Shown here: positions 21,322 through 34,265 of the stretch, one piece after another | Position numbering within the stretch: the stretch's first letter is position 1 | Layout of the letters: every line of letters starts with the position of its first letter | From: Pisaster brevispinus | Taxonomy: Eukaryota; Echinodermata; Asteroidea; Forcipulatida; Asteriidae | Assembly (NCBI GenBank): GCA_023634235.1 | Contig: JAMKCF010000022.1 | Span: 4,766,541-4,830,540, forward strand | Length of the DNA stretch: 64,000 bases | Reading direction: 5' to 3' | Translations under genes and position numbers: made by a program | The notes under the pieces: model-generated | Database searches by the model: none | Seen by the model: the letters and a program-made list of their open reading frames with translations, nothing else | Told to the model about the DNA's origin: nothing

Positions 21322-22716
21322 GGGTGTTTGGAAGCTACTGGTTGAATCTCAGCTCGATCGGAGATAAAATATTTTCAAAATCCTCAGATTACTTTTAGAT
21401 TGATTCTGTACTAAGAAACATGGGTGTTCAGAAGCTACTGGTTGAATCTCAGCACGATGGGAGATTAAAAACTTTCAAAATCCTCAGATTGCTTTTAGAT
21501 TGATTCTCTACCAAGAAACATGGGTGTTCAGAAGCTACTGGTTGAATCTCAGCTCGAAAGGAGACTAAAAACTTTCAAAATCCTCAGATTACTTTTAGAT
21601 GGATTCTGTACTAAGAAACATGGGTGCTTTGAAGATAATGGTTGAATCTCAGCTCGATAGGAGATTAACAACTTTCAAAATCCTCAGATTACTTTTAGAT
21701 TGATTCTGTACTAAGAAACATGGGGCTTTGAAGCTTCTGGTTGATTCTCAGCTCGATCGGAGATTAAAGACTTTAAAAATCCTCAGATTACTTTTAGATT
21801 GATTCTGTACTAAGAAACATGGGTGTTCAGAAGCTACTGGTTGAATCTCAGCTCGATCGGAGATTAAAAACTTTCAAAATTCTCAGATTGCTGTTAGATT
21901 GATTCTGTACTAAGAAACATGGGTGTTCAGAAGCTACTGGTTGAATCTCAGCTCGGTTGGAGATTAAAAACATTCAAAATTCTCAGATTACTTTCAGAGT
22001 GATTCTGTACTAAGAAACATGGGTGCTTTGAAGATAATGGTTGACTCTCAGCTCGATCTGAGACAAAATGTTTTCAAAATCCTCAGATTACTTTTAGATT
22101 GATTCTGTACTAAGAAACATGATATTCTGAAGCTACTGGTTGAATCTCAGCTCGATCGGAGATTAAAAACTTTCAAAATCCTCAGATTACTTTTAGATTG
22201 ATTCTGTACTAAGAAACATGGGGCTTTGAAGCTTCTGGTTGATTCTCAGCTCGATCTGAGACAAAATGTTTTCAAAATCCTCAGATTACTTTTAGATTGA
22301 TTCTGTACTAAGAAACATGGGTGTTCAGAAGCTACTGGTTGAATCTCAGCTCGATCGGAGATAAAAACTTTCAAAATTCTCAGATTGCTTTTAGATTGAT
22401 TCTGTACTAAGAAACATGGGTGCTTTGAAGCTTCTGGTTGATTCTCAGCTCCATCTCAGACAAAATATTTTCAAAATCCTCAGATTGCTTTTAGATGGAT
22501 TCTGTACTAAGAAACATGGGTGCTTTGAAGATAATGGTTGAATCTCAGCTCGATAGGAGATAAAAACTTTCAAAATCCTCAGACTACTTTTAGATTGATT
22601 CTGTAGTAAGAAACATGGTTGTTCAGAAGCTACTGGTTGAATCTCAGCACGATCGGAGATTAAAAACTTTCAAAATTCTCAGATTGCTGTTAAATTGATT
22701 CTGTACTAAGAAACAT
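21322..22716 (+). repeat. 14-monomer HOR unit (1,395 bp)
   Basis: The five-monomer opening of the frame is followed by an inserted run (CGGTTGG with ACATTC at about 21,950; CTCGATCTGAGAC; CATGATATTC; GGGGCTTTG; GTGTTCAG; B; GATAATGG). It then closes with CTCAGACTAC and GCTGTTAAATTG. It is intermediate between the 7- and 18-monomer forms, as expected from unequal exchange between offset units. Confidence 0.82.
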
Positions 22717-23695
22717 GGGTGTTTGGAAGCTACTGGTTGAATCTCAGCTCGATCGGAGATAAAATATTTTCAAAATCCTCAGATTACTTTTAGATTGATT
22801 CTGTACTAAGAAACATGGGTGTTCAGAAGCTACTGGTTGAATCTCAGCACGATGGGAGATTAAAAACTTTCAAAATCCTCAGATTGCTTTTAGATTGATT
22901 CTCTACCAAGAAACATGGGTGTTCAGAAGCTACTGGTTGAATCTCAGCTCGAAAGGAGACTAAAAACTTTCAAAATCCTCAGATTACTTTTAGATGGATT
23001 CTGTACTAAGAAACATGGGTGCTTTGAAGATAATGGTTGAATCTCAGCTCGATAGGAGATTAACAACTTTCAAAATCCTCAGATTACTTTTAGATTGATT
23101 CTGTACTAAGAAACATGGGGCTTTGAAGCTTCTGGTTGATTCTCAGCTCGATCGGAGATTAAAAACTTTCAAAATCCTCAGATTACTTTTAGATTGATTC
23201 TGTACTAAGAAACATGGGTGTTCAGAAGCTACTGGTTGAATCTCAGCTCGGTTGGAGATTAAAAACTTTCAAAATTCTCAGATTACTTTCAGAGTGATTC
23301 TCTACCAAGAAACATGGGTGTTTAGAAGCTACTGGTTGAATCTCAGCTCGATCGGAGATAAAAACTTTCAAAATTCTCAGATTGCTTTTAGATTGATTCT
23401 GTACTAAGAAACATGGGTGCTTTGAAGCTTCTGGTTGATTCTCAGCTCCATCTCAGACAAAATATTTTCAAAATCCTCAGATTGCTTTTAGATGGATTCT
23501 GTACTAAGAAACATGGGTGCTTTGAAGATAATGGTTGAATCTCCGCTCGAAAGGAGATTAACAACTTTCAAAATCCTCAGATTGCTTTTAGATTGATTCT
23601 GTACTAAGAAACATGGGTGTTCAGAAGCTACTGGTTGAATCTCAGCACGATGGGAGATTAAAAACTTTCAAAATCCTCAGATTACTTTTAGATGG
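22717..23695 (+). repeat. Transition from 7-monomer frame to 21-monomer HOR
   Basis: It begins as another GGGTGTTTGG unit (22717) and runs through its first five monomers. From about 23,160 it is collinear with 25.26-25.79 kb, the end of the next HOR family. The switch therefore lies in the GGGGCTTTG monomer near 23.12-23.16 kb. Confidence 0.75.
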
Positions 23696-25793
23696 ATTCT
23701 TTACTAAGAAACATGGGTGCTTTGAAGATAATGGTTGAATCTCCGCTCGAAGGAGATTAACAACTTTCAAAATCCTCAGATTACTTTTAGATTGATGCTG
23801 TACTAAGAAACACGGGTGTTCAGAAACTACTGGTTGAATCTCAGGTCGATCGGAGATTAAAAACTTTCAAAATCCTCAGATTACTTTTAGATTGATTCTG
23901 TACTAAGAAACATTGGTATTCAGAAGCTACTGGTTGAATCTCTGCTCGGTGGGAGATTAAAAACTTTCAAAATCCTCAGATTGCTTTTAGATTGATTCTG
24001 TACTAAGAAACATGGGTGCTTTGAAGCTTCTGGTTGATTCTCAGCTCCATCTGAGACAAAATATTTTCAAAATCCTCAGATTGCTTTAAGATGGATTCTG
24101 TACTAAGAAACATGGGTGCTTTGAAGATAATGGTTGAATCTCAGCTCGATAGGAGATTAACAACTTTCAAAATCCTCAGATTACTTTTAGATTGATTCTG
24201 TACTAAGAAACATGGGGCATGAAGCTTCTGGTTGATTCTCAGCTCGATCGGAGATTAAAAACTTTAAAAATCCTCAGATTACTTTTAGATTGATTCTGTA
24301 CTAAGAAACATGGGTGTTCAGAAGCTACTGGTTGAATCTCAGCTCGATCGGAGATTAAAAACTTTCAAAATTCTCAGATTGCTGTTAGATTGATTCTGTA
24401 CTAAGAAATATGGGTGCTTTGAAGCTTCTGGTTGATTCTCAGCTCCATCTGAGACAAAATATTTTCAAAATCCTCAGATTGCTTTTAGATGGATTCTGTA
24501 CCAAGAAACATGGGTGTTCAGAAGCTACTGGTTGAATCTCAGCTCGATAGGAGACTAAAAACTTTCAAAATCCTCAGATTACTTTTAGATTGATTCTGTA
24601 GTAAGAAACATGGGTGTTCAGAAGCTACTAGTTGATTCTCAGCTCGATCGGAGATTACAAACTTTCAAAATCCTCAGATTGCTTTTAGATTGATTCTGTA
24701 CCAAAAAAGATGGATGTTCAGAAGCTACTGGTTGAATCTCAGCTCGATAGGAGATTAAAAACTTTCAAAATCCTCAGATTACTTTTAGATTGATTCTGTA
24801 CTAAGAAACATGGGTGCTTTGAAGATAATGGTTGAATCTCAGCTCGATAGGAGATTAACAACTTTCAAAATCCTCAGATTACTTTTAGATTGATTCTGTA
24901 CTAAGAAACATGGGTGTTCAGAAGCTACTGGTTGAATCTCAGCTCGATCGGAGATTAAAAACTTTCAAAATTCTCAGATTGCTGTTAGATTGATTCTGTA
25001 CTAAGAAACATGGGTGTTCAGAAGCTACTGGTTGAATCTCAGCTCGGTTGGAGATTAAAAACATTCAAAATTCTCAGATTACTTTCAGAGTGATTCTGTA
25101 CTAAGAAACATGGGTGCTTTGAATCTTCAAATGGTTGACTCTCAGCTCGATCTGAGACAAAATGTTTTCAAAATCCTCAGATTACTTTTAGATTGATTCT
25201 GTACTAAGAAACATGATATTCTGAAGCTACTGGTTGAATCTCAGCTCGATCGGAGATTAAAAACTTTCAAAATCCTCAGATTACTTTTAGATTGATTCTG
25301 TACTAAGAAACATGGGTGTTCAGAAGCTACTGGTTGAATCTCAGCTCGGTTGGAGATTAAAAACTTTCAAAATTCTCAGATTACTTTCAGAGTGATTCTC
25401 TACCAAGAAACATGGGTGTTTAGAAGCTACTGGTTGAATCTCAGCTCGATCGGAGATAAAAACTTTCAAAATTCTCAGATTGCTTTTAGATTGATTCTGT
25501 ACTAAGAAACATGGGTGCTTTGAAGCTTCTGGTTGATTCTCAGCTCCATCTCAGACAAAATATTTTCAAAATCCTCAGATTGCTTTTAGATGGATTCTGT
25601 ACTAAGAAACATGGGTGCTTTGAAGATAATGGTTGAATCTCCGCTCGAAAGGAGATTAACAACTTTCAAAATCCTCAGATTGCTTTTAGATTGATTCTGT
25701 ACTAAGAAACATGGGTGTTCAGAAGCTACTGGTTGAATCTCAGCACGATGGGAGATTAAAAACTTTCAAAATCCTCAGATTACTTTTAGATGG
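23696..25793 (+). repeat. 21-monomer HOR unit (2,098 bp)
   Basis: The unit is phased on the rare string ATTCTTTACT (23696, 25794, 27991, 30884). The linked rare string GATGCTGTAC, at 23794, 25892, 28089 and 30982, gives the same spacings. Other members are CAGGTCGATCGG, ACATTGGTATTC, CTCTGCTCGGTGGG, a B type with GCTTTAAGATGG, CATGGGGCATGAAG, and CCAAAAAAGATGG. The GATAATGG monomer is altered to GAATCTTCAAATGG at 25121. Confidence 0.88.
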
Positions 25794-27990
25794 ATTCTTT
25801 ACTAAGAAACATGGGTGCTTTGAAGATAATGGTTGAATCTCCGCTCGAAGGAGATTAACAACTTTCAAAATCCTCAGATTACTTTTAGATTGATGCTGTA
25901 CTAAGAAACACGGGTGTTCAGAAACTACTGGTTGAATCTCAGGTCGATCGGAGATTAAAAACTTTCAAAATCCTCAGATTACTTTTAGATTGATTCTGTA
26001 CTAAGAAACATTGGTATTCAGAAGCTACTGGTTGAATCTCTGCTCGGTGGGAGATTAAAAACTTTCAAAATCCTCAGATTGCTTTTAGATTGATTCTGTA
26101 CTAAGAAACATGGGTGCTTTGAAGCTTCTGGTTGATTCTCAGCTCCATCTGAGACAAAATATTTTCAAAATCCTCAGATTGCTTTAAGATGGATTCTGTA
26201 CTAAGAAACATGGGTGCTTTGAAGATAATGGTTGAATCTCAGCTCGATAGGAGATTAACAACTTTCAAAATCCTCAGATTACTTTTAGATTGATTCTGTA
26301 CTAAGAAACATGGGGCATGAAGCTTCTGGTTGATTCTCAGCTCGATCGGAGATTAAAAACTTTAAAAATCCTCAGATTACTTTTAGATTGATTCTGTACT
26401 AAGAAACATGGGTGTTCAGAAGCTACTGGTTGAATCTCAGCTCGATCGGAGATTAAAAACTTTCAAAATTCTCAGATTGCTGTTAGATTGATTCTGTACT
26501 AAGAAATATGGGTGCTTTGAAGCTTCTGGTTGATTCTCAGCTCCATCTGAGACAAAATATTTTCAAAATCCTCAGATTGCTTTTAGATGGATTCTGTACC
26601 AAGAAACATGGGTGTTCAGAAGCTACTGGTTGAATCTCAGCTCGATAGGAGACTAAAAACTTTCAAAATCCTCAGATTACTTTTAGATTGATTCTGTAGT
26701 AAGAAACATGGGTGTTCAGAAGCTACTAGTTGATTCTCAGCTCGATCGGAGATTACAAACTTTCAAAATCCTCAGATTGCTTTTAGATTGATTCTGTACC
26801 AAAAAAGATGGATGTTCAGAAGCTACTGGTTGAATCTCAGCTCGATAGGAGATTAAAAACTTTCAAAATCCTCAGATTACTTTTAGATTGATTCTGTACT
26901 AAGAAACATGGGTGCTTTGAAGATAATGGTTGAATCTCAGCTCGATAGGAGATTAACAACTTTCAAAATCCTCAGATTACTTTTAGATTGATTCTGTACT
27001 AAGAAACATGGGGCTTTGAAGCTTCTGGTTGATTCTCAGCTCGATCTGAGACAAAATGTTTTCAAAATCCTCAGATTACTTTTAGATTGATTCTGTACTA
27101 AGAAACATGGGTGTTCAGAAGCTACTGGTTGAATCTCAGCTCGATCGGAGATTAAAAACTTTCAAAATTCTCAGATTGCTGTTAGATTGATTCTGTACTA
27201 AGAAACATGGGTGTTCAGAAGCTACTGGTTGAATCTCAGCTCGGTTGGAGATTAAAAACATTCAAAATTCTCAGATTACTTTCAGAGTGATTCTGTACTA
27301 AGAAACATGGGTGCTTTGAATCTTCAAATGGTTGACTCTCAGCTCGATCTGAGACAAAATGTTTTCAAAATCCTCAGATTACTTTTAGATTGATTCTGTA
27401 CTAAGAAACATGATATTCTGAAGCTACTGGTTGAATCTCAGCTCGATCGGAGATTAAAAACTTTCAAAATCCTCAGATTACTTTTAGATTGATTCTGTAC
27501 TAAGAAACATGGGTGTTCAGAAGCTACTGGTTGAATCTCAGCTCGGTTGGAGATTAAAAACTTTCAAAATTCTCAGATTACTTTCAGAGTGATTCTCTAC
27601 CAAGAAACATGGGTGTTTAGAAGCTACTGGTTGAATCTCAGCTCGATCGGAGATAAAAACTTTCAAAATTCTCAGATTGCTTTTAGATTGATTCTGTACT
27701 AAGAAACATGGGTGCTTTGAAGCTTCTGGTTGATTCTCAGCTCCATCTCAGACAAAATATTTTCAAAATCCTCAGATTGCTTTTAGATGGATTCTGTACT
27801 AAGAAACATGGGTGCTTTGAAGATAATGGTTGAATCTCCGCTCGAAAGGAGATTAACAACTTTCAAAATCCTCAGATTGCTTTTAGATTGATTCTGTACT
27901 AAGAAACATGGGTGTTCAGAAGCTACTGGTTGAATCTCAGCACGATGGGAGATTAAAAACTTTCAAAATCCTCAGATTACTTTTAGATGG
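25794..27990 (+). repeat. 22-monomer HOR unit (2,197 bp)
   Basis: It is collinear with the previous unit, including the GAATCTTCAAATGG variant at 27318 (exactly 2,197 bp from 25121) and CATGGGGCATGAAG. It contains one additional monomer near 27.0-27.1 kb (GGGGCTTTG with CTCGATCTGAGACAAAATG). Unit 1 and unit 2 share AAACACGGGTGTTC at their starts, while later units have AAACATGGGTGTTC. Confidence 0.87.
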
Positions 27991-30883
27991 ATTCTTTACT
28001 AAGAAACATGGGTGCTTTGAAGATAATGGTTGAATCTCCGCTCGAAGGAGATTAACAACTTTCAAAATCCTCAGATTACTTTTAGATTGATGCTGTACTA
28101 AGAAACATGGGTGTTCAGAAACTACTGGTTGAATCTCAGGTCGATCGGAGATTAAAAACTTTCAAAATCCTCAGATTACTTTTAGATTGATTCTGTACTA
28201 AGAAACATTGGTATTCAGAAGCTACTGGTTGAATCTCTGCTCGGTGGGAGATTAAAAACTTTCAAAATCCTCAGATTGCTTTTAGATTGATTCTGTACTA
28301 AGAAACATGGGTGCTTTGAAGCTTCTGGTTGATTCTCAGCTCCATCTGAGACAAAATATTTTCAAAATCCTCAGATTGCTTTAAGATGGATTCTGTACTA
28401 AGAAACATGGGTGCTTTGAAGATAATGGTTGAATCTCAGCTCGATAGGAGATTAACAACTTTCAAAATCCTCAGATTACTTTTAGATTGATTCTGTACTA
28501 AGAAACATGGAGCATGAAGCTTCTGGTTGATTCTCAGCTCGATCGGAGATTAAAAACTTTAAAAATCCTCAGATTACTTTTAGATTGATTCTGTACTAAG
28601 AAACATGGGTGTTCAGAAGCTACTGGTTGAATCTCAGCTCGATCGGAGATTAAAAACTTTCAAAATTCTCAGATTGCTGTTAGATTGATTCTGTACTAAG
28701 AAATATGGGTGCTTTGAAGCTTCTGGTTGATTCTCAGCTCCATCTGAGACAAAATATTTTCAAAATCCTCAGATTGCTTTTAGATGGATTCTGTACCAAG
28801 AAACATGGGTGTTCAGAAGCTACTGGTTGAATCTCAGCTCGATAGGAGACTAAAAACTTTCAAAATCCTCAGATTACTTTTAGATTGATTCTGTAGTAAG
28901 AAACATGGGTGTTCAGAAGCTACTAGTTGATTCTCAGCTCGATCGGAGATTACAAACTTTCAAAATCCTCAGATTGCTTTTAGATTGATTCTGTACCAAA
29001 AAAGATGGATGTTCAGAAGCTACTGGTTGAATCTCAGCTCGATAGGAGATTAAAAACTTTCAAAATCCTCAGATTACTTTTAGATTGATTCTGTACTAAG
29101 AAACATGGGTGCTTTGAAGATAATGGTTGAATCTCAGCTCGATAGGAGATTAACAACTTTCAAAATCCTCAGATTACTTTTAGATTGATTCTGTACTAAG
29201 AAACATGGGGCTTTGAAGCTTCTGGTTGATTCTCAGCTCGATCGGAGATTACAAACTTTCAAAATCCTCAGATTGCTTTTAGATTGATTCTGTACCAAAA
29301 AACATGGATGTTCAGAAGCTACTGGTTGAATCTCAGCTCGATAGGAGATTAAAAACTTTCAAAATCCTCAGATTACTTTTAGATTGATTCTGTACTAAGA
29401 AACATGGGTATTCAGAAGCTACTGGTTGAATCTCAGCTCGGTGGGAGATTAAAAACTTTCAAAATCCTCAGATTACTTTTAGATTGATTCTGTACTAAGA
29501 AACATGGGTGTTCAGAAGCTACTGGTTGAATCTCAGCTCGGTTGGAGATTAAAAACTTTCAAAATTCTCAGATTACTTTCAGAGTGATTCTCTACCAAGA
29601 AACATGGGTGTTTAGAAGCTACTGGTTGAATCTCAGCTCGATCGGAGATAAAAACTTTCAAAATTCTCAGATTGCTTTTAGATTGATTCTCTACTAAGAA
29701 ACATGGGTGTTCAGAAGCTACTGGTTGAATCTCAGCTCGATAGGAGACTAAAAACTTTCAAAATCCTCAGATTACTTTTAGATTGATTCTGTAGTAAGAA
29801 ACATGGGTGTTCAGAAGCTACTAGTTGATTCTCAGCTCGATCGGAGATTACAAACTTTCAAAATCCTCAGATTGCTTTTAGATTGATTCTGTACCAAAAA
29901 AGATGGATGTTCAGAAGCTACTGGTTGAATCTCAGCTCGATAGGAGATTAAAAACTTTCAAAATCCTCAGATTACTTTTAGATTGATTCTGTACTAAGAA
30001 ACATGGGTGCTTTGAAGATAATGGTTGAATCTCAGCTCGATAGGAGATTAACAACTTTCAAAATCCTCAGATTACTTTTAGATTGATTCTGTACTAAGAA
30101 ACATGGGGCTTTGAAGCTTCTGGTTGATTCTCAGCTCGATCGGAGATTACAAACTTTCAAAATCCTCAGATTGCTTTTAGATTGATTCTGTACCAAAAAA
30201 CATGGATGTTCAGAAGCTACTGGTTGAATCTCAGCTCGATAGGAGATTAAAAACTTTCAAAATCCTCAGATTACTTTTAGATTGATTCTGTACTAAGAAA
30301 CATGGGTATTCAGAAGCTACTGGTTGAATCTCAGCTCGGTGGGAGATTAAAAACTTTCAAAATCCTCAGATTACTTTTAGATTGATTCTGTACTAAGAAA
30401 CATGGGTGTTCAGAAGCTACTGGTTGAATCTCAGCTCGGTTGGAGATTAAAAACTTTCAAAATTCTCAGATTACTTTCAGAGTGATTCTCTACCAAGAAA
30501 CATGGGTGTTTAGAAGCTACTGGTTGAATCTCAGCTCGATCGGAGATAAAAACTTTCAAAATTCTCAGATTGCTTTTAGATTGATTCTGTACTAAGAAAC
30601 ATGGGTGCTTTGAAGCTTCTGGTTGATTCTCAGCTCCATCTCAGACAAAATATTTTCAAAATCCTCAGATTGCTTTTAGATGGATTCTGTACTAAGAAAC
30701 ATGGGTGCTTTGAAGATAATGGTTGAATCTCCGCTCGAAAGGAGATTAACAACTTTCAAAATCCTCAGATTGCTTTTAGATTGATTCTGTACTAAGAAAC
30801 ATGGGTGTTCAGAAGCTACTGGTTGAATCTCAGCACGATGGGAGATTAAAAACTTTCAAAATCCTCAGATTACTTTTAGATGG
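27991..30883 (+). repeat. 29-monomer HOR unit (2,893 bp) containing an internal duplication
   Basis: This unit follows the same order as its neighbours up to about 29.2 kb. It then diverges, replacing the GAATCTTCAA segment with CTAGTTG/ACAAAC and GTATTCAG monomers and duplicating a 9-monomer segment. It shares CATGGAGCATGAAG (near 28,508) with the next unit (near 31,400), whereas the first two units have CATGGGGCATG. Units 3 and 4 are therefore the closest pair. Confidence 0.86.
28800..30595 (+). repeat. 898-bp tandem duplication (2 x 9 monomers)
   Basis: Copy 1 is about 28,800-29,697 and copy 2 about 29,698-30,595. CTGTAGTAAG lies at 28891 and 29789, and TGTACCAAAAAACATGG at 29291 and 30189, each 898 bp apart. 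The copies look almost identical by eye, which makes this one of the youngest events in the window. The junction is at about 29,690-29,700, where a GTGTTTAG-type monomer passes into a GTGTTCAG/CTCGATAGGAGACT monomer. Confidence 0.87.
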
Positions 30884-32370
30884 ATTCTTTACTAAGAAAC
30901 ATGGGTGCTTTGAAGATAATGGTTGAATCTCCGCTCGAAGGAGATTAACAACTTTCAAAATCCTCAGATTACTTTTAGATTGATGCTGTACTAAGAAACA
31001 TGGGTGTTCAGAAACTACTGGTTGAATCTCAGGTCGATCGGAGATTAAAAACTTTCAAAATCCTCAGATTACTTTTAGATTGATTCTGTACTAAGAAACA
31101 TTGGTATTCAGAAGCTACTGGTTGAATCTCTGCTCGGTGGGAGATTAAAAACTTTCAAAATCCTCAGATTGCTTTTAGATTGATTCTGTACTAAGAAACA
31201 TGGGTGCTTTGAAGCTTCTGGTTGATTCTCAGCTCCATCTGAGACAAAATATTTTCAAAATCCTCAGATTGCTTTAAGATGGATTCTGTACTAAGAAACA
31301 TGGGTGCTTTGAAGATAATGGTTGAATCTCAGCTCGATAGGAGATTAACAACTTTCAAAATCCTCAGATTACTTTTAGATTGATTCTGTACTAAGAAACA
31401 TGGAGCATGAAGCTTCTGGTTGATTCTCAGCTCGATCGGAGATTAAAAACTTTAAAAATCCTCAGATTACTTTTAGATTGATTCTGTACTAAGAAACATG
31501 GGTGTTCAGAAGCTACTGGTTGAATCTCAGCTCGATCGGAGATTAAAAACTTTCAAAATTCTCAGATTGCTGTTAGATTGATTCTGTACTAAGAAATATG
31601 GGTGCTTTGAAGCTTCTGGTTGATTCTCAGCTCCATCTGAGACAAAATATTTTCAAAATCCTCAGATTGCTTTTAGATGGATTCTGTACCAAGAAACATG
31701 GGTGTTCAGAAGCTACTGGTTGAATCTCAGCTCGATAGGAGACTAAAAACTTTCAAAATCCTCAGATTACTTTTAGATTGATTCTGTAGTAAGAAACATG
31801 GGTGTTCAGAAGCTACTAGTTGATTCTCAGCTCGATCGGAGATTACAAACTTTCAAAATCCTCAGATTGCTTTTAGATTGATTCTGTACCAAAAAAGATG
31901 GATGTTCAGAAGCTACTGGTTGAATCTCAGCTCGATAGGAGATTAAAAACTTTCAAAATCCTCAGATTACTTTTAGATTGATTCTGTACTAAGAAACATG
32001 GGTGCTTTGAAGATAATGGTTGAATCTCAGCTCGATAGGAGATTAACAACTTTCAAAATCCTCAGATTACTTTTAGATTGATTCTGTACTAAGAAACATG
32101 GGGCTTTGAAGCTTCTGGTTGATTCTCAGCTCGATCGGAGATTACAAACTTTCAAAATCCTCAGATTGCTTTTAGATTGATTCTGTACCAAAAAACATGG
32201 ATGTTCAGAAGCTACTGGTTGAATCTCAGCTCGATAGGAGATTAAAAACTTTCAAAATCCTCAGATTACTTTTAGATTGATTCTGTACTAAGAAACATGG
32301 GTATTCAGAAGCTACTGGTTGAATCTCAGCTCGGTGGGAGATTAAAAACTTTCAAAATCCTCAGATTACT
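30884..32370 (+). repeat. Partial HOR unit of the 21/22-monomer family
   Basis: This is the fourth unit, collinear with 27,991 onward, with markers ATTCTTTACT (30884), GATGCTGTAC (30982), and CATGGAGCATG near 31,400. It continues to the GTATTCAG/CGGTGGG monomers. At about 32.37 kb it passes into TTACTTATAGATTG and the CTACAGG monomer, an order also seen at 14.5, 44.8, 50.0, 52.4 and 60.8 kb. Confidence 0.83.
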
Positions 32371-32677
32371 TATAGATTGATTCTCTACCAAGAAACATGG
32401 GTGTTCAGAAGCTACAGGTTGAATCTCAGCTCGATCGGAGATAAAAACTTTCAAAATTCTCAGATTGCTTTTAGATTGATTCTGTACTAAGAAACATGGG
32501 TGCTTTGAAGCTTCTGGTTGATTCTCAGCTCCATCTGAGACAAAATATTTTCAAAATCCTCAGATTGCTTTTAGATCGATTCTGTACATGGGTGCTTTGA
32601 AGATAATGGTTGACTCTCAGCTCGATCTGAGACAAAATGTTTTCAAAATCCTCAGATTACTTTTAGATTGATTCTGT
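32371..32677 (+). repeat. Linker monomers ahead of the 1.6/2.8-kb HOR
   Basis: Three to four monomers: GAAGCTACAGG, a B type ending TTTTAGATCGATTC, and a short monomer with CTGTACATGGG at 32581, in which TAAGAAAC is lost between two AC dinucleotides. The cassette ends at the rare string ACTAAGCAAC. Confidence 0.78.
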
Positions 32678-34265
32678 ACTAAGCAACATGGAATTCTGAA
32701 GCTGCTGGTTGAATCTCAGCTTGATCGGAGATTAAAAACTTTCAAAATCCTCAGATTGCTGTTAGATTGATTCTCTACTGAGAAACATGGGTGTTTAGAA
32801 GCTACTGGTTGAATCTCAGCACGATGGGAGATTAAAAACTTTCAAAATCCTCAGATTGCTTTTAGATTGATTCTGTACTAAGAAACATGGGTGTTCAGAA
32901 GCTACTGGTTGAATCTCAGCTCGGTTGGAGATTAAAAACTTTCAAAATTCTCAGATTACTTTCAGAGTGATTCTCTACCAAGAAACATGGGTGTTTAGAA
33001 GCTACTGGTTGAATCTCAGCTCGATCGGAGATAAAAACTTTCAAAATTCTCAGATTGCTTTTAGATTGATTCTGTACTAAGAAACATGGGTGCTTTGAAG
33101 CTTCTGGTTGATTCTCAGCTCCATCTGAGACAAAATATTTTCAAAATCCTCAGATTGCTTTTAGATGGATTCTGTACTAAGAAACATGGGTGCTTTGAAG
33201 ATAATGGTTGAATCTCCGCTCGAAAGGAGATTAACAACTTTCAAAATCCTCAGATTGCTTTTAGATTGATTCTGTACAAAGAAACATGGGTATTCAGAAG
33301 CTACTGGTTGAATCTCAGCTCGGTGGGAGATTGAAAACTTTCAAAATCCTCAGATTACTTTTAGATTGATTCTCTACCAAGAAACATGGGTGTTCAGAAG
33401 CTACTGGTTGAATCTCAGCTCGAAAGGAGACTAAAAACTTTCAAAATCCTCAGATTACTTTTAGATGGATTCTGTACTAAGAAACATGGGTGCTTTGAAG
33501 ATAATGGTTGAATCTCCGCTCGAAGGAGATTAACAACTTTCAAAATCCTCAGATTGCTTTTAGATTGATTCTCTACCAAGAAACATGGGTGTTCAGAAGC
33601 TACTGGTTGAATCTCAGCTCGATAGGAGATAAAAACTTTCAAAATCCTCAGACTACTTTTAGATTGATTCTGTAGTAAGAAACATGGTTGTTCAGAAGCT
33701 ACTGGTTGAATCTCAGCTCGATCGGAGATTAAAAACTTTCAAAATTCTAAGATTGCTGTTAAATTGATTCTGTACTAAGAAACATGGGTGTTTAGAAGCT
33801 ACTGGTTGAATCTCAGCTCGATCGGAGATAAAATATTTTCAAAATCCTCAGATTGCTTTTAGATGGATTCTGTACTAAGAAACATGGGTGCTTTGAAGAT
33901 AATGGTTAAATCTCAGCTCGATAGGAGATTAACAACTTTCAAAATCCTCAGATTACTTTTAGATTGATTCTGTACTAAGAAACATGGGTGTTCAGAAGCT
34001 ACTGGTTGAATCTCAGCACGATGGGAGATTAAAAACTTTCAAAATCCTCAGATTGCTTTTAGATTGATTCTCTACTAAGAAACATGGGTGTTCAGAAGCT
34101 ACTGGTTGAATCTCAGCTCGAAAGGAGACTAAAAACTTTCAAAATCCTCAGATTGCTTTTAGATCGATTCTGTACATGGGTGCTTTGAAAATAATGGTTG
34201 ACTCTCAGCTCGATCTGAGACAAAATGTTTTCAAAATCCTCAGATTACTTTTAGATTGATTCTGT
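32678..34265 (+). repeat. Short HOR unit (1,588 bp)
   Basis: The unit is phased on ACTAAGCAAC (32678, 34266, 37057, 45129, 50311, 52698, 61070), which precedes GAAGCTGCTGG and CAGCTTGATCGG. Relative to the next unit it lacks one monomer near 32.8 kb (marker offset changes from 1,588 to 1,687). It also ends early by jumping into the CTGTACATGGG short monomer at 34169. ACATGGAATTC in its first monomer is private; the other copies have ACATGATATTC. Confidence 0.84.
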
